From Achromobacter sp. ASV32 (lineage in GTDB: Bacteria; Pseudomonadota; Gammaproteobacteria; Burkholderiales; Burkholderiaceae_B): a stretch of DNA of 64,000 nucleotides. How positions within the stretch are numbered: position 1 is the stretch's first letter; each line of letters opens with the position of its first letter. The notes under the pieces are model-generated. The model ran no database searches, was not told the origin of the DNA, and worked only from the letters and a program-made list of their open reading frames with translations. The stretch is from assembly GCF_016428805.1 (NCBI RefSeq), contig NZ_JAELTJ010000003.1, positions 46,930-110,929 of the forward strand, written 5' to 3'. The position numbers and the translations under genes were made by a program. This document shows, piece after piece, positions 26,655 to 35,493 of this stretch.

Positions 26655-26750
26655 TTGGATCCAAAATAAAAGGACTAGAAAAAACAGGCTCGCGGCCTGT
26701 CGCGCCGGGCAGCCACGGGCTGCCGGTTTCAACTGGATCATGGATCCAAT
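26655..26750. promoter_or_regulatory. Two TTGGATCCAA-type operators in a divergent promoter region
   Basis: A perfect 10-bp palindrome TTGGATCCAA lies at 26655-26664, and ATGGATCCAAT at 26740-26750, preceded by a further TGGATC half-site at 26734. Both lie between the DapA-like gene (minus) and the GntR gene (plus), each within the stretch expected for one of the two promoters. They are likely sites for the adjacent FCD regulator. Confidence 0.65.
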
Positions 26751-26886
26751 ATACTTCGCATTAAACGGGCAGCAGGCGCTCGCTGTCTCTCGGGGTTTTC
26801 CTGGGCATGGCGGCCGCGGCCAAGCGACCTGCCAGCCCCTCTTGCCGCGCGGCGTCCGCCGGGCGGCTTCACGCATCAGGTATCAC

Positions 26887-27597
26887 GTGACCCGCACTCC
26901 CACCGCTGTTTCCGCTTCTTCCTCGTCCGGCCCGGCTGGCCGCCTTGTGCGCAAGACCGCCGTCGACCTGGTGGTCGACGCGTTGCGCGACCGCATCCTG
27001 TCGGGTGCGATGCCGCCCGGTTCTGCGCTGCGCCAGGAGCTCCTGGCCGACGAGTTGGGGGTGAGCCGACTGCCGGTGCGCGAAGCCATCCGCCAGCTCA
27101 GCGCTGAAGGGCTGGTCGACATGATCGCGCACCGGGGCGCCTATGTATCGATGCTGTCGCGGGCCGAAGTGCAGGAATTCTTCGACATCCGCCTGCGGCT
27201 GGAGCCCTGGCTGTTCCGCCTGGCCGTGCAGCAGCACGACGCCGGCGATCTGGCGCGCGCCGCGCAGGTGGTGGCGCAGATGGACAGCGCCGAGCCCGAG
27301 CAGTGGGGCCGCCTGAACTGGCAGTTGCACGAGCTGCTGTACCGCGCCGCGCAGCGGCCCGCCGCCCTGGCCATGGTGCGCGCGCTGCATGAAAAATCCG
27401 AGCGCTATTTCCGTTTCCAGATCGTCAACGCGCCCATCCGCCAGCAGGCGCATGACGAGCACACCGAACTCATCGCGCTCAGTCGCCAGGGCCAGGCCGA
27501 CAAGGCCGAGGCCGCGTTGGCGCGCCACATCGACCAGGCCGCCGACCAGATCCTGCTCATCGTCGATCATCTGCTGGACGCGACGGCGCCGGCGTAA
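26887..27597 (+). CDS. GntR-family (FCD) transcriptional regulator
   Basis: A 236-aa regulator. The winged helix is seen as LRQELLADELGVSRLPVREA and IRQLSAEGLVDMIAHRGAYV; the FCD domain follows with FFDIRLRLEPWLFRLAV and WQLHELLYRAAQRP. GTG 26887 with AGG six bases upstream is chosen; the frame is open further upstream through the operator region, which is unlikely to be coding. It probably represses the divergent DapA-like and Bug genes. It is followed by a bidirectional terminator. Confidence 0.9.
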   Translation: MTRTPTAVSASSSSGPAGRLVRKTAVDLVVDALRDRILSGAMPPGSALRQELLADELGVSRLPVREAIRQLSAEGLVDMIAHRGAYVSMLSRAEVQEFFDIRLRLEPWLFRLAVQQHDAGDLARAAQVVAQMDSAEPEQWGRLNWQLHELLYRAAQRPAALAMVRALHEKSERYFRFQIVNAPIRQQAHDEHTELIALSRQGQADKAEAALARHIDQAADQILLIVDHLLDATAPA

Positions 27598-27688
27598 GCG
27601 GGGGCGGCGCAGTGCGCAACATGGCATCGACACGCTTGCGCGCCGCAAACCAAAGCGCCGGCGCGGAACAGGCCCGGCCGGCGCGTCG

Positions 27689-27710
27689 AAGAAAGCCCGG
27701 GGGCTTTCTT
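27689..27710. terminator. Bidirectional terminator hairpin
   Basis: AAGAAAGCCC (27689-27698) and GGGCTTTCTT (27701-27710) are perfect 10-bp arms with a 2-base centre. It lies between the convergent GntR gene and a minus-strand Bug gene, with T-rich arms on either strand. Confidence 0.75.
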
Positions 27711-27727
27711 CCTGGTCGTCAATCGAC

Positions 27728-28714
27728 TCAGTTGATCTTGATGTTGCGTTCCTTGACCAGCACCTTCCACTGCGCCGTTTCCTTGGCCAGGTGGTCGCGC
27801 AGCTCGTCGGGCGAACCGCCGATCGATTCGGCGCCGATCGAATCCAGCGTGGCGCGGACCTTGGGCTCGTTCAGGGCCTGGCGCATGGCGGCGTTCAGCT
27901 TGGCCACGACTTCCGGCGGCGTGCCGGCCGGCGCGAAGGCCGCGAACCAGGGCATCAATTCATAGCCGGGCAGGCCGCTTTCCGCCACGGTGGGCACATT
28001 GGGCAAGGCGGCCGAGCGCTTGCTGGTCGTCACCGCCAACGCGCGCAGCTTGCCGGCTTCGATGTGCGGTTTGGCCGAAGTAATGCTGTCGAACATGTAG
28101 TCGACCTGGCCACCCAGCAGATCGGCGATGGCCGGGCCGCTGCCCTTGTACGGCACATGCAGCATGTCGATCTTGGCCATCGACACGAACAGCTCGCCCG
28201 CCAGGTGGATCGACGTGCCCACGCCGGCCGAGGCGTAGGTGTAGTGGTTCGGCTGCGCGCGGGCCTTGGCGATCACGTCGTCCACGCTCTTGACGTCGTT
28301 GCGTGCCGGGTTGGTGACCAGCACGTTCGGCACCACCGCCAGCAGCGAGATCGGCGCGAAATCCTTGATCGGATCGTAGTTCAGGTCGGCGTACAGCGCG
28401 GGGTTCACGGCCATGCCGTTGGCCACGATCAGGATCGTGTAGCCGTCCGGCTTGGACCGCGCCACGCTGGCCGCGCCGATGTTGCCGCCCGCGCCCGCGC
28501 GGTTCTCGACGATGAACGAGGTATTGAGCTGCTTGCCCATCGACTCGCCCAGCGTGCGGGCGATGCTGTCCATCGCGCCGCCCGGGGGGAACGGCACGAT
28601 CCATTTCACCGGACGGTCCGGATAGCCGTCGGCCTGGGCGCCGCACGCGGCGCCCAGCAGGGCCAGGCCCAGGCAGGCCCGGGCGAGATGTTTGTAGGCG
28701 TGGCGAAATTGCAT
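27728..28714 (-). CDS. Bug-family periplasmic receptor (TctC-like)
   Basis: A 328-aa receptor with a signal peptide (ARACLGLALLGAACGAQA-DG) and canonical Bug motifs: WIVPFPPGGAMDSIARTLGE, FIVENRAGAGGNIGAASVA, KPDGYTI and LHVPYKGSGPAIADLLGG. It is downstream of the CatB gene in the same orientation with an 85-bp gap. This suggests uptake of an aromatic-pathway or lactone-type carboxylate, by inference from context only. Confidence 0.93.
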   Translation of the reverse strand: MQFRHAYKHLARACLGLALLGAACGAQADGYPDRPVKWIVPFPPGGAMDSIARTLGESMGKQLNTSFIVENRAGAGGNIGAASVARSKPDGYTILIVANGMAVNPALYADLNYDPIKDFAPISLLAVVPNVLVTNPARNDVKSVDDVIAKARAQPNHYTYASAGVGTSIHLAGELFVSMAKIDMLHVPYKGSGPAIADLLGGQVDYMFDSITSAKPHIEAGKLRALAVTTSKRSAALPNVPTVAESGLPGYELMPWFAAFAPAGTPPEVVAKLNAAMRQALNEPKVRATLDSIGAESIGGSPDELRDHLAKETAQWKVLVKERNIKIN

Positions 28715-28799
28715 GCTGTCTCCGTGGTGCTTGAATTATTGTTGCCGGCGCGCACCGCGCCAAGCCGCGCGCGCCGGATAGATCGGGGGGCAGGGGCGT

Positions 28800-29924
28800 T
28801 CAGCGGTCCCTGCGGTAGAAAGCCAGTTTGTCTTCGTCCAGTTCCAGGCCCAGGCCCGGGCCGGTCGGAATGTCCATTTCAAAATCCGTGTAGCGCGGCG
28901 GGTTGGCGACGATGTCGTCTTTCAGCAGCAGCGGGCCGAACAGCTCGGTGCCCCAAGACAGGCGCGGCAGGCAGGCAAAGCCGTGCGCTGACGCGATCGA
29001 GCCTACCGAGCCTTCCAGCATCGTGCCGCCATACAGCGACATGCCGGCCGCATCGCCCACCGCGGCGGTGCGCAGCATTTCATGGATGCCGCCGGCCTTG
29101 GCGATCTTCAGCGCCAGCACGTCGGCCGCGCCCAGGCGGGCGATCGCCAGCGCGTCCTCGGGGCCGTTGACCGACTCATCCGCCATGATCGGCACCACGA
29201 AGCGCGCCGCCAGCCGCGCCATGCCGGCCAGGTTGGCCCGCGCAATCGGCTGTTCGATCAGGTCCACGCCGGCCGCTTCCAGCCGCGCGATCGCGCCGGC
29301 CGCGTCGGCTTCGTTCCAGGCCTGGTTCACGTCCACCGTCACGCGGGCGCGCTCGCCCAGCGCCTGCTTGATGCGCGACACGTGCGCCACGTCGTCGGCC
29401 ACCGCGCGGCGGCCGACCTTCAGCTTGAAGGTGTTGTGGCGGCGGCTGGCGAGCAACGACTCGGCTTCTTCGATGTCGCGCGCGGTATCGCCGCTGGCCA
29501 GGGTCCACAGCACCGGCAGGCGGGTGCGCACCGCGCCGCCCAGCAGGGTCGACACCGGCACGCCCAGGCGCTTGCCCTGTGCATCCAGCAGCGCGCTTTC
29601 CAGCGCCGACTTGGCAAAGCGGTTGCCCCGGGCCACCGTTTCCAGGCGCCGCATCGCGCCATGGATGTTGGCCGCGTCCAGGCCGGCCAGGGCCGGCGCC
29701 AGGTAGGTGTCGATCGCCAGCTTCATGCCTTCCGGGCTTTCCTCGCCGTACGACAGGCCGCCGATGGTGGTGGCTTCGCCGATGCCCTCGATGCCGTCGC
29801 TGCAGCGCAGCCGCACGATCACCAGCGTCTGGCGCTGCATCACCGCCATGGCCAACTGGTGGGCGCGGATGGTCGGCAGGTCCACCAGGATTGCTTCGAC
29901 CGAGACTATGCTTACCGGATTCAT
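28800..29924 (-). CDS. catB: Muconate cycloisomerase (CatB-type, enolase superfamily)
   Basis: CatB converts cis,cis-muconate to muconolactone in the catechol branch of the beta-ketoadipate pathway. The 374-aa protein has the N-terminal capping-domain motif PTIRAHQLAMAVMQ and the barrel residues of the muconate-lactonizing subgroup: K167-L-K169, metal ligands D198, E224 and D249, general base K273 and E304. ATG 29924 is chosen by family alignment. The companion catA and catC genes are not nearby. A LysR gene of CatR type is divergent. Confidence 0.9.
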   Translation of the reverse strand: MNPVSIVSVEAILVDLPTIRAHQLAMAVMQRQTLVIVRLRCSDGIEGIGEATTIGGLSYGEESPEGMKLAIDTYLAPALAGLDAANIHGAMRRLETVARGNRFAKSALESALLDAQGKRLGVPVSTLLGGAVRTRLPVLWTLASGDTARDIEEAESLLASRRHNTFKLKVGRRAVADDVAHVSRIKQALGERARVTVDVNQAWNEADAAGAIARLEAAGVDLIEQPIARANLAGMARLAARFVVPIMADESVNGPEDALAIARLGAADVLALKIAKAGGIHEMLRTAAVGDAAGMSLYGGTMLEGSVGSIASAHGFACLPRLSWGTELFGPLLLKDDIVANPPRYTDFEMDIPTGPGLGLELDEDKLAFYRRDR

Positions 29925-29996
29925 ACTTTTTACAGCCAGATTGAACAATAGGACGCAGTATCGCTTGCACGTAGAGGCGAAGTCCAAGACTATATG

Positions 29997-30012
29997 GGTC
30001 TCTATTGATACC
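29997..30012. promoter_or_regulatory. Candidate LysR (CatR-type) binding site
   Basis: GGTCTCTATTGATACC is an imperfect dyad with GGT/ACC ends, resembling the ATACC/GGTAT half-sites bound by CatR/BenM proteins. It is centred in the 107-bp gap between the catB and LysR starts. Half-site agreement is partial. Confidence 0.4.
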
Positions 30013-30031
30013 TTTTAGGTCTGAATAAGCC

Positions 30032-30916
30032 ATGCAACTCAGACACCTGCGGTACTTCCAGGCGGTCGCGCAAGAGGGCAGCTTCACCCGCGCCGCCGAA
30101 AAACTGCATATGGCCCAGCCGCCGCTCAGCCGCCAGATCCGCCAGTTCGAGGAAGAACTGGGCGTGGCCCTGTTCGAACGCACCACCCGCGCGCTGCGCC
30201 TGACCGAAGCGGGCCGCTTCCTGCTGGAGCAGTCGAGCCTGTTGACTGCGCGGCTCGATGAGGTGCTGGAAGCCACGCGCCGGCTGGGCCAGACCCAGCG
30301 CCGCTGGTTTGGCATCGGCTTCGTGCCGTCCACCTTGTATGGCTTTGTGCCCGAACTGATCCGGCAGCTGCGCGGCGCCGATGCCCAGGTGGAGGTCGGG
30401 CTGGCCGAAATGACCACGCTGCCTCAGCTGGAGGCCCTGAAGGCCGGCCGCATCGACCTGGGCATCGGCCGCATCCTGCTGGACGATCCGGCGATCGAGC
30501 GGCGGATACTGATGACCGAACCGCTGATGGCCGCCGTGCCGCTGCAGCATGCGCTGGCCGGCCAGGCCCGTGTCGGCGTCGACCGGCTGGCCCGGGAGCC
30601 TTTCGTGCTGTATCCCGCCCGTCCGCGCCCCAACTTCGCAGACCATGTGCTGGGCCTGTTCCGGGCGGCTGGCCATGCGCCCCAGGTGGTGCAGGAGGCC
30701 AATGAATTGCAGACGGCCATCGGCCTGGTGGCCGCCGGCTTGGGGGTCACCGTGGTGCCGGCTTCCGTGCAGCGCCTGCAGCGGCGCGATGTGGCCCACG
30801 TGGCCATCGACGCCGACGCCTTCGTATCGCCCGTTATCGCCAGCTATCGCAAGGACGACCGCTCGCCGTTCCTGGCGCAGGCCCTGGCCTTGGCCGGGGC
30901 GCTGGCCAAGGGGTAA
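30032..30916 (+). CDS. catR: LysR-family regulator, CatR/BenM type
   Basis: A 294-aa regulator. The helix-turn-helix is QEGSFTRAAEKLHMAQPPLS, with the MAQPPLSRQIRQFEEELG sequence typical of the CatR/BenM branch. The effector domain follows (RWFGIGFVPSTLYGFVPELI, ELQTAIGLVAAGLGVTVVPA). It is divergent from catB and is expected to activate it with cis,cis-muconate as coinducer, by family precedent. Confidence 0.85.
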   Translation: MQLRHLRYFQAVAQEGSFTRAAEKLHMAQPPLSRQIRQFEEELGVALFERTTRALRLTEAGRFLLEQSSLLTARLDEVLEATRRLGQTQRRWFGIGFVPSTLYGFVPELIRQLRGADAQVEVGLAEMTTLPQLEALKAGRIDLGIGRILLDDPAIERRILMTEPLMAAVPLQHALAGQARVGVDRLAREPFVLYPARPRPNFADHVLGLFRAAGHAPQVVQEANELQTAIGLVAAGLGVTVVPASVQRLQRRDVAHVAIDADAFVSPVIASYRKDDRSPFLAQALALAGALAKG

Positions 30917-31030
30917 CAAACCGTTTTAGACGCGGTCATGATGCACCGGCTTGGGGCAAACTACGGCCGGCTCGAAATCCCGCGTGCGCCTGTCGGTATC
31001 CCATCGGTGACATACCCCGAACAGAGGTCA

Positions 31031-31528
31031 ATGATGATCGTCAATATCGAGAACAAACCCAAATGGCTGTTTGCCCAATTGGGTCAATTGGTTATCGCCG
31101 TCGGTCTGCTTTCCCTGGTCTTCAACTACGCGTACCGCTACACCGTCGACCGCGATATCAATACGCCGGTCTTCTATGTGGCCACCGTGGTGCTGGGCCT
31201 GATCGCTTTTCTCGTCATTCGCAAGGACTACGTCTTCGTGAACCGCTATGAATTCAGCGACACCGGCATTACGATCAGCACGCTGCTGGGCGTGAAGAAA
31301 ACCTATCCGACCGCGCAATATGAATTCGTGCCCGCCCTGCACAAAGCAGTGAACGTGCCCGAGAAAAAGGCGTCCCTGTCTTTCTACGTGCGTGACGCCA
31401 AGAGCAAACGCAATATCCGCAATTACTCGTGGACGGGATTTTCTGCCGAGGATTTTCAGAAAGTGTCGCAGCTGTATGGCTTTCGCGGCGAGACCGACTT
31501 CAAGCAACGGGATTTCGGCAAGCGCTAG
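31031..31528 (+). CDS. Small membrane protein of unknown function, 165 aa
   Basis: Two transmembrane segments occupy the N-terminal half (LGQLVIAVGLLSLVFNYAY and FYVATVVLGLIAFLVI). The remaining part is a soluble, PH-like beta domain (VNRYEFSDTGITISTLLGVKK, YVRDAKSKRNIRNYSW). I do not recognise the family. ATG 31031 is preceded by AGAGGT. It is followed 58 bp later by an equally unrecognised Cys-rich protein gene on the same strand; the two may be cotranscribed. Confidence 0.75.
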   Translation: MMIVNIENKPKWLFAQLGQLVIAVGLLSLVFNYAYRYTVDRDINTPVFYVATVVLGLIAFLVIRKDYVFVNRYEFSDTGITISTLLGVKKTYPTAQYEFVPALHKAVNVPEKKASLSFYVRDAKSKRNIRNYSWTGFSAEDFQKVSQLYGFRGETDFKQRDFGKR

Positions 31529-31586
31529 GGCAGGCTGTGCTTTCAATCAATCAGATCGCGAGATCCCGTAATTTTCCTGGAATCCC

Positions 31587-32027
31587 ATGACACTGACGAA
31601 AAAAGGCGATTATTCCTACGGCACTTCGGCCAAGGATATCCAGACCGAGATGGCCGAATTCAGCGAAGACAACGGCTACCCCGCGGTCCGCTACGCGCAA
31701 TCGGTCTGTGCTTGCGGCAATCGGTCGTTCAATCTCGAATCCGACGAGGACGCGGGTGTGGCGCAGCGCACCTGCGCGGAATGCGGCGTCGTGCATTTCA
31801 TGGGCGACAGCGCCGAATTCGCCGACGACGCGGACCTGGGCGGGCATGTCTGCGTATGCGGCGAGGACGTCTTTGAACTGATGTCGGGCGTGGCCCTGTA
31901 CCCGGACAGCAACGACGTGCGCTGGTACTACATCGGCTGCCGCTGTGCCGGTTGCGACCTGGTCGGCGTCTTTGCCGAATGGAAGTGCGAGGCCGGCAAC
32001 GCCGATGCGTTCCTGGCCAAGGTCTAG
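31587..32027 (+). CDS. Cys-rich hypothetical protein with zinc-ribbon-like motifs, 146 aa
   Basis: The protein contains CACGNRSF and CAECGVVHF, then CVCGEDVFEL and CRCAGCDLVGVF, i.e. two pairs of CxC/CxxC knuckles, which suggests two zinc-ribbon folds in tandem. It is acidic overall and lacks any signal peptide. Each ribbon is followed by an aromatic-rich strand, and the halves look like an internal duplication. No known family is assigned. A cytosolic role in binding zinc or a partner protein is the most that can be said. Confidence 0.75.
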   Translation: MTLTKKGDYSYGTSAKDIQTEMAEFSEDNGYPAVRYAQSVCACGNRSFNLESDEDAGVAQRTCAECGVVHFMGDSAEFADDADLGGHVCVCGEDVFELMSGVALYPDSNDVRWYYIGCRCAGCDLVGVFAEWKCEAGNADAFLAKV

Positions 32028-32196
32028 GGCCTGTTCCCACTGGAAGGCGCCTCGCACAGGCCGGTCAACCGGCATCGGCTTGCCGCTGGAAGTCTTGCGG
32101 TCAGCGTGCTCCGGTTCAGCGGGTGGCTGGTCCCGGCGCACGAAGCAGAAAGGTGCCGCAGGCCTGAGGGGGCCGCGGCTGGCGTTCGGCCGGAGA

Positions 32197-35100
32197 TCAG
32201 GCCTTGCCGTTCGGCGCCGTGGCGCCGTCGTCATTGCCCAGCGGCACATCAATATGGCAGGCGATGCCGTCCTGCCTGAATTCCAGCGCCGTCTTGGCGC
32301 GCAGGGTAAAGACCAGTGCGTGTTCGATCAGCTCGCGGCCATAGCCGCGATGGGTCGCATCCGGGGGCTTTGGCAGCCCGGTTTCCAGCCAGTCGATGAG
32401 CAGGTGATCTTTTTCCTCCTGGCGCTGCACGCGCCAGGTGATGTCCAGCCGTCCCGATGCCTGGCTCAAGGCGCCGTATTTCACTGCGTTGGAGGCCAGT
32501 TCGTGGATGGCCAGCGCCAGCGTCTGGATGCGGTCGGGGAGCAACTGTACGGGCGGCCCGGCCAGCGTGATCTGGTGCTCGCAGCCGACGGCTTCCAACT
32601 CGCGTTGCAACATACCGCCGAAATCGATTTTGTCATTGCCGCTTTCGCCCAGCAGGCCTTGTACCCGGTCCAGCGCGGTCAGGCGGGTGTCCAGGCGCTT
32701 GAACGGTTCGCCCTCGCCCAGGGTGCGCCGCGCCACATTTTTCACCAACGCAAGCAGATTGCGGGTGCGATGCTGCAATTCGGATATCAGGATGCGGTGA
32801 CGTCGCTCGGCGCGGGTGATCTGGGTGACGTCGATGAATGTCACCACCACGCCGTCCACCTGGCTGTCGCTGCCGCGATAGGGAACCAGCCGCAGCAGGT
32901 AGTGCTTACCGTCTAGCGTGCCGGCGATGCGGCGTTCAATCGGCTGATAGCGGCTGTAGACCTGCTGGATGTCGTGGGCGAACGAGGGCAGGTCGAAGCG
33001 GCTGGCCAGGTCGGTGATCGGACGGCCGCAGTCGCTGGGCAAAATATTGAACACGTCGCTGACCGCCGGAGTGAAGCTGCGGATGATCAGGTCCTGATCC
33101 AGGAATAGTGTGGCGATCGCGGTGCTTTCGAACAGGTTGTGCAGATCGCTGTTGCTGCGGTCCAGTTCGTCGACCTTGCCGTGCAGCTCGGCATTGACGG
33201 TATGCAGTTCCTCGTTGAGCGAGACCAGCTCTTCCTTGGATGCTTCCAGTTCCTCGTTGGTCGATTGCAGTTCTTCGTTGACCGACAGCAACTCTTCGTT
33301 CGAGGACTTCAGCTCTTCGAGGGCGGTCTCGTACTCCTCGATCATGGATTGCAGGCGCTCGCGGGTGTCGCGCAGCTCGGTTTCCATTTGCTGCGCCGCA
33401 CCCTGGCGAGCTGCCTTCGCGTGGGCCTGGGCGTCCTCGCGGGGCAGCAACGGCCCTTGATCGACGAACAACACCAGGTAAAGTGGTTCGGTCTCGTGGC
33501 GCGCGGCCAAGGGTTCGACCGTGAGCGATACGCGCTGCACGCGTCCGTCGTCATCTTCCACCACGACGTCGTTGCGCACTGCGGCCAGGCCTGTCTCCAC
33601 GGCGTCGTGCAACAGCGTGCGCAGATCCAGCCGCAGCCCTTTGCGGGCCAGCGTCAGCACCTGGCGGGTGGGCACGCCCGCTGCGGCCTCCAGGTATTTC
33701 CCCGTGCGGCCGGAGTAATACACGATGTCGCCTTCGCGATTGACCAGCACATGCGCCGGCGCGTGCTGCGCCAGCACCTGGGTGTCGACGGCCTGGCGCA
33801 GCGCCGCGGTGCCGGCGTGCGCGCGCGGTGCGCCAGCGCTGGGTTGTCCGCGAGATTGCGGCGACGCCAGCGGCAACGAGGGGCGTGGCGGGGCGGCAAT
33901 GTCGGCGCGGCGCTGGAAGATGCGGTGTTTTTTCTCGATGGGGCTGAACAGTTCGCTGAATTGGCTGACGTTTTCGGACATGCCCAGGAACAGATAGCCG
34001 CCGGCGCGCAATGAATAATGGAACGTCGGGATGACCTGTTTCTGGATCTCGCCGCCGAAATAGATCAGCAGGTTGCGGCAGGAAATCAGGTCGATGCGGG
34101 AAAAGGGCGGATCGCGTAGCACGTTGTGCGGCGAGAAAATGCATAGTTCGCGCACTTGCTTGCTGACCACGTAGCCGTCGCCGTCAGCAAAGAAATAGCG
34201 ATCGCGCCGTTCTTGCGACATGCCTTCGAGCAACTGGCCCGGATAGCGTGCGGCCCGGGCCACGGCCAGCGCGCGGTCGTCGATATCCGTCGCGAACAAC
34301 TGCACCTGCGGCGCGGCGGCCATGCCATCCATATGCTCGCGCAGCAGGATAGCCAGGGAATAGACTTCTTCGCCCGTTGCGCAGCCCGGCACCCAGATGC
34401 GCACGGATTCGGCCGCGCCGCGGTCGTCCAGCAGCTTGGGGATGACCTGGCGCCGCAGCGACTCGAACGCGTCCGCGTCGCGGAAGAAATTGGTCACGCT
34501 GATCAGCAAGTCGCGGAACAACGCACCTGCTTCTTTAGGGTCCTGTTTCAGAAAATCGATATAGGCGTCGATGGTGTCGATCTGGTTCACATGCATGCGG
34601 CGCTGCACGCGGCGCATGAAGGTCTTGTTCTTGTATCCGCTGAAATCGTGGCCGATGCGGGTGCGCAGCAGGCTGCAGATTGCAAGGCCGGCGGCGTCCA
34701 GGCGGACCGTGCCGCTGGACTGCAGATCGGCGCCCGGATCGTTCAGCGCCGGCAGCCCTTGGGCAAATTCCATCAGCCGGGACCCCATCTGGTCCGCCGG
34801 CAGGGCAAAGTCGATCAAGCCGCTGGCGATGGCGCTGTCGGGCATTTCCGAGTTGTTCGGCCCATACCCGTCGGCAGCTTGCGCCAGGGTCAGGCCGCCG
34901 TGTTCCTTGATGGCCTTGATTCCCAAGGTTCCGTCGGAATTGCCGCCCGACAGAATCACGCCGGCCGCGAAATCGCCGCAATCGCGTGCCAGGGCGGAAA
35001 AGAACAGGTCGATGGGGCGGCGGCCGGGCAGGTCCGGCGGGCGCTTGAGCACGCGCAGGCGGCGGTGGCTGATGGACATGAGCGCGTCGCGCGGCAGCAC

Positions 35101-35334
35101 GTAGACGCTGTTGATCTCGACTTGCTGATTGTCGACGGCGGCCACCACTGGCAATGCGGTGTAGCGCGACAGGACTTCGGGCAGGTGGCTTTCGCGGGAA
35201 GGGCTCAGATGCGTGACCACGACGAAGGCCACGCCCGGCGCGGCGGGCAGCCCGCGAAAAAAACCTTCAAGCGCTTCGACACCGCCAGCGGATGCGCCGA
35301 CGCCGACGATAGGAAATTCCAGGGGCAGCGTCAT
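32197..35334 (-). CDS. CheB-CheR-PAS-HWE histidine kinase fusion protein
   Basis: A 1045-aa single-chain signalling protein. Residues 1-190 are a CheB methylesterase domain with catalytic S15 (GASAGG), H42 (THLSP) and D134 (GNSDGTLG). Residues 215-475 are a CheR methyltransferase with the SAM motif VPGCATGEEVYSLA at 315-328. Two PAS-like domains lie at about 515-625 and 735-840, joined by a long coiled coil. The C-terminus is an HWE/HisKA_2-type kinase with phospho-acceptor H855 (ELQHRTRNLL) and N-box HELASNAVKYGALS. No receiver domain, response-regulator gene or chemoreceptor gene lies nearby. Soluble, with no membrane segment. Confidence 0.93.
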   Translation of the reverse strand: MTLPLEFPIVGVGASAGGVEALEGFFRGLPAAPGVAFVVVTHLSPSRESHLPEVLSRYTALPVVAAVDNQQVEINSVYVLPRDALMSISHRRLRVLKRPPDLPGRRPIDLFFSALARDCGDFAAGVILSGGNSDGTLGIKAIKEHGGLTLAQAADGYGPNNSEMPDSAIASGLIDFALPADQMGSRLMEFAQGLPALNDPGADLQSSGTVRLDAAGLAICSLLRTRIGHDFSGYKNKTFMRRVQRRMHVNQIDTIDAYIDFLKQDPKEAGALFRDLLISVTNFFRDADAFESLRRQVIPKLLDDRGAAESVRIWVPGCATGEEVYSLAILLREHMDGMAAAPQVQLFATDIDDRALAVARAARYPGQLLEGMSQERRDRYFFADGDGYVVSKQVRELCIFSPHNVLRDPPFSRIDLISCRNLLIYFGGEIQKQVIPTFHYSLRAGGYLFLGMSENVSQFSELFSPIEKKHRIFQRRADIAAPPRPSLPLASPQSRGQPSAGAPRAHAGTAALRQAVDTQVLAQHAPAHVLVNREGDIVYYSGRTGKYLEAAAGVPTRQVLTLARKGLRLDLRTLLHDAVETGLAAVRNDVVVEDDDGRVQRVSLTVEPLAARHETEPLYLVLFVDQGPLLPREDAQAHAKAARQGAAQQMETELRDTRERLQSMIEEYETALEELKSSNEELLSVNEELQSTNEELEASKEELVSLNEELHTVNAELHGKVDELDRSNSDLHNLFESTAIATLFLDQDLIIRSFTPAVSDVFNILPSDCGRPITDLASRFDLPSFAHDIQQVYSRYQPIERRIAGTLDGKHYLLRLVPYRGSDSQVDGVVVTFIDVTQITRAERRHRILISELQHRTRNLLALVKNVARRTLGEGEPFKRLDTRLTALDRVQGLLGESGNDKIDFGGMLQRELEAVGCEHQITLAGPPVQLLPDRIQTLALAIHELASNAVKYGALSQASGRLDITWRVQRQEEKDHLLIDWLETGLPKPPDATHRGYGRELIEHALVFTLRAKTALEFRQDGIACHIDVPLGNDDGATAPNGKA

Positions 35335-35493
35335 GGCGCGGTGCGCCAGCCCGATCGGGCGAACAAGTGATTTGTCAGCATGATGATGGCGACGCCGCGG
35401 GCTGCCGTTACCGGCAAGCGGGTCGTATCGGCCCGTGGGCGCCAGCGTATGGATGTGCCCAAAGATAGGGTTATGAGAGGCAATGCGCCGACA

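Noticed and set aside
32028..32196. Possible hairpin GGCCTGT...ACAGGCC after the Cys-rich protein gene
   Set aside because: The arms are separated by about 24 bases with no T-tract; it may be chance in GC-rich sequence.
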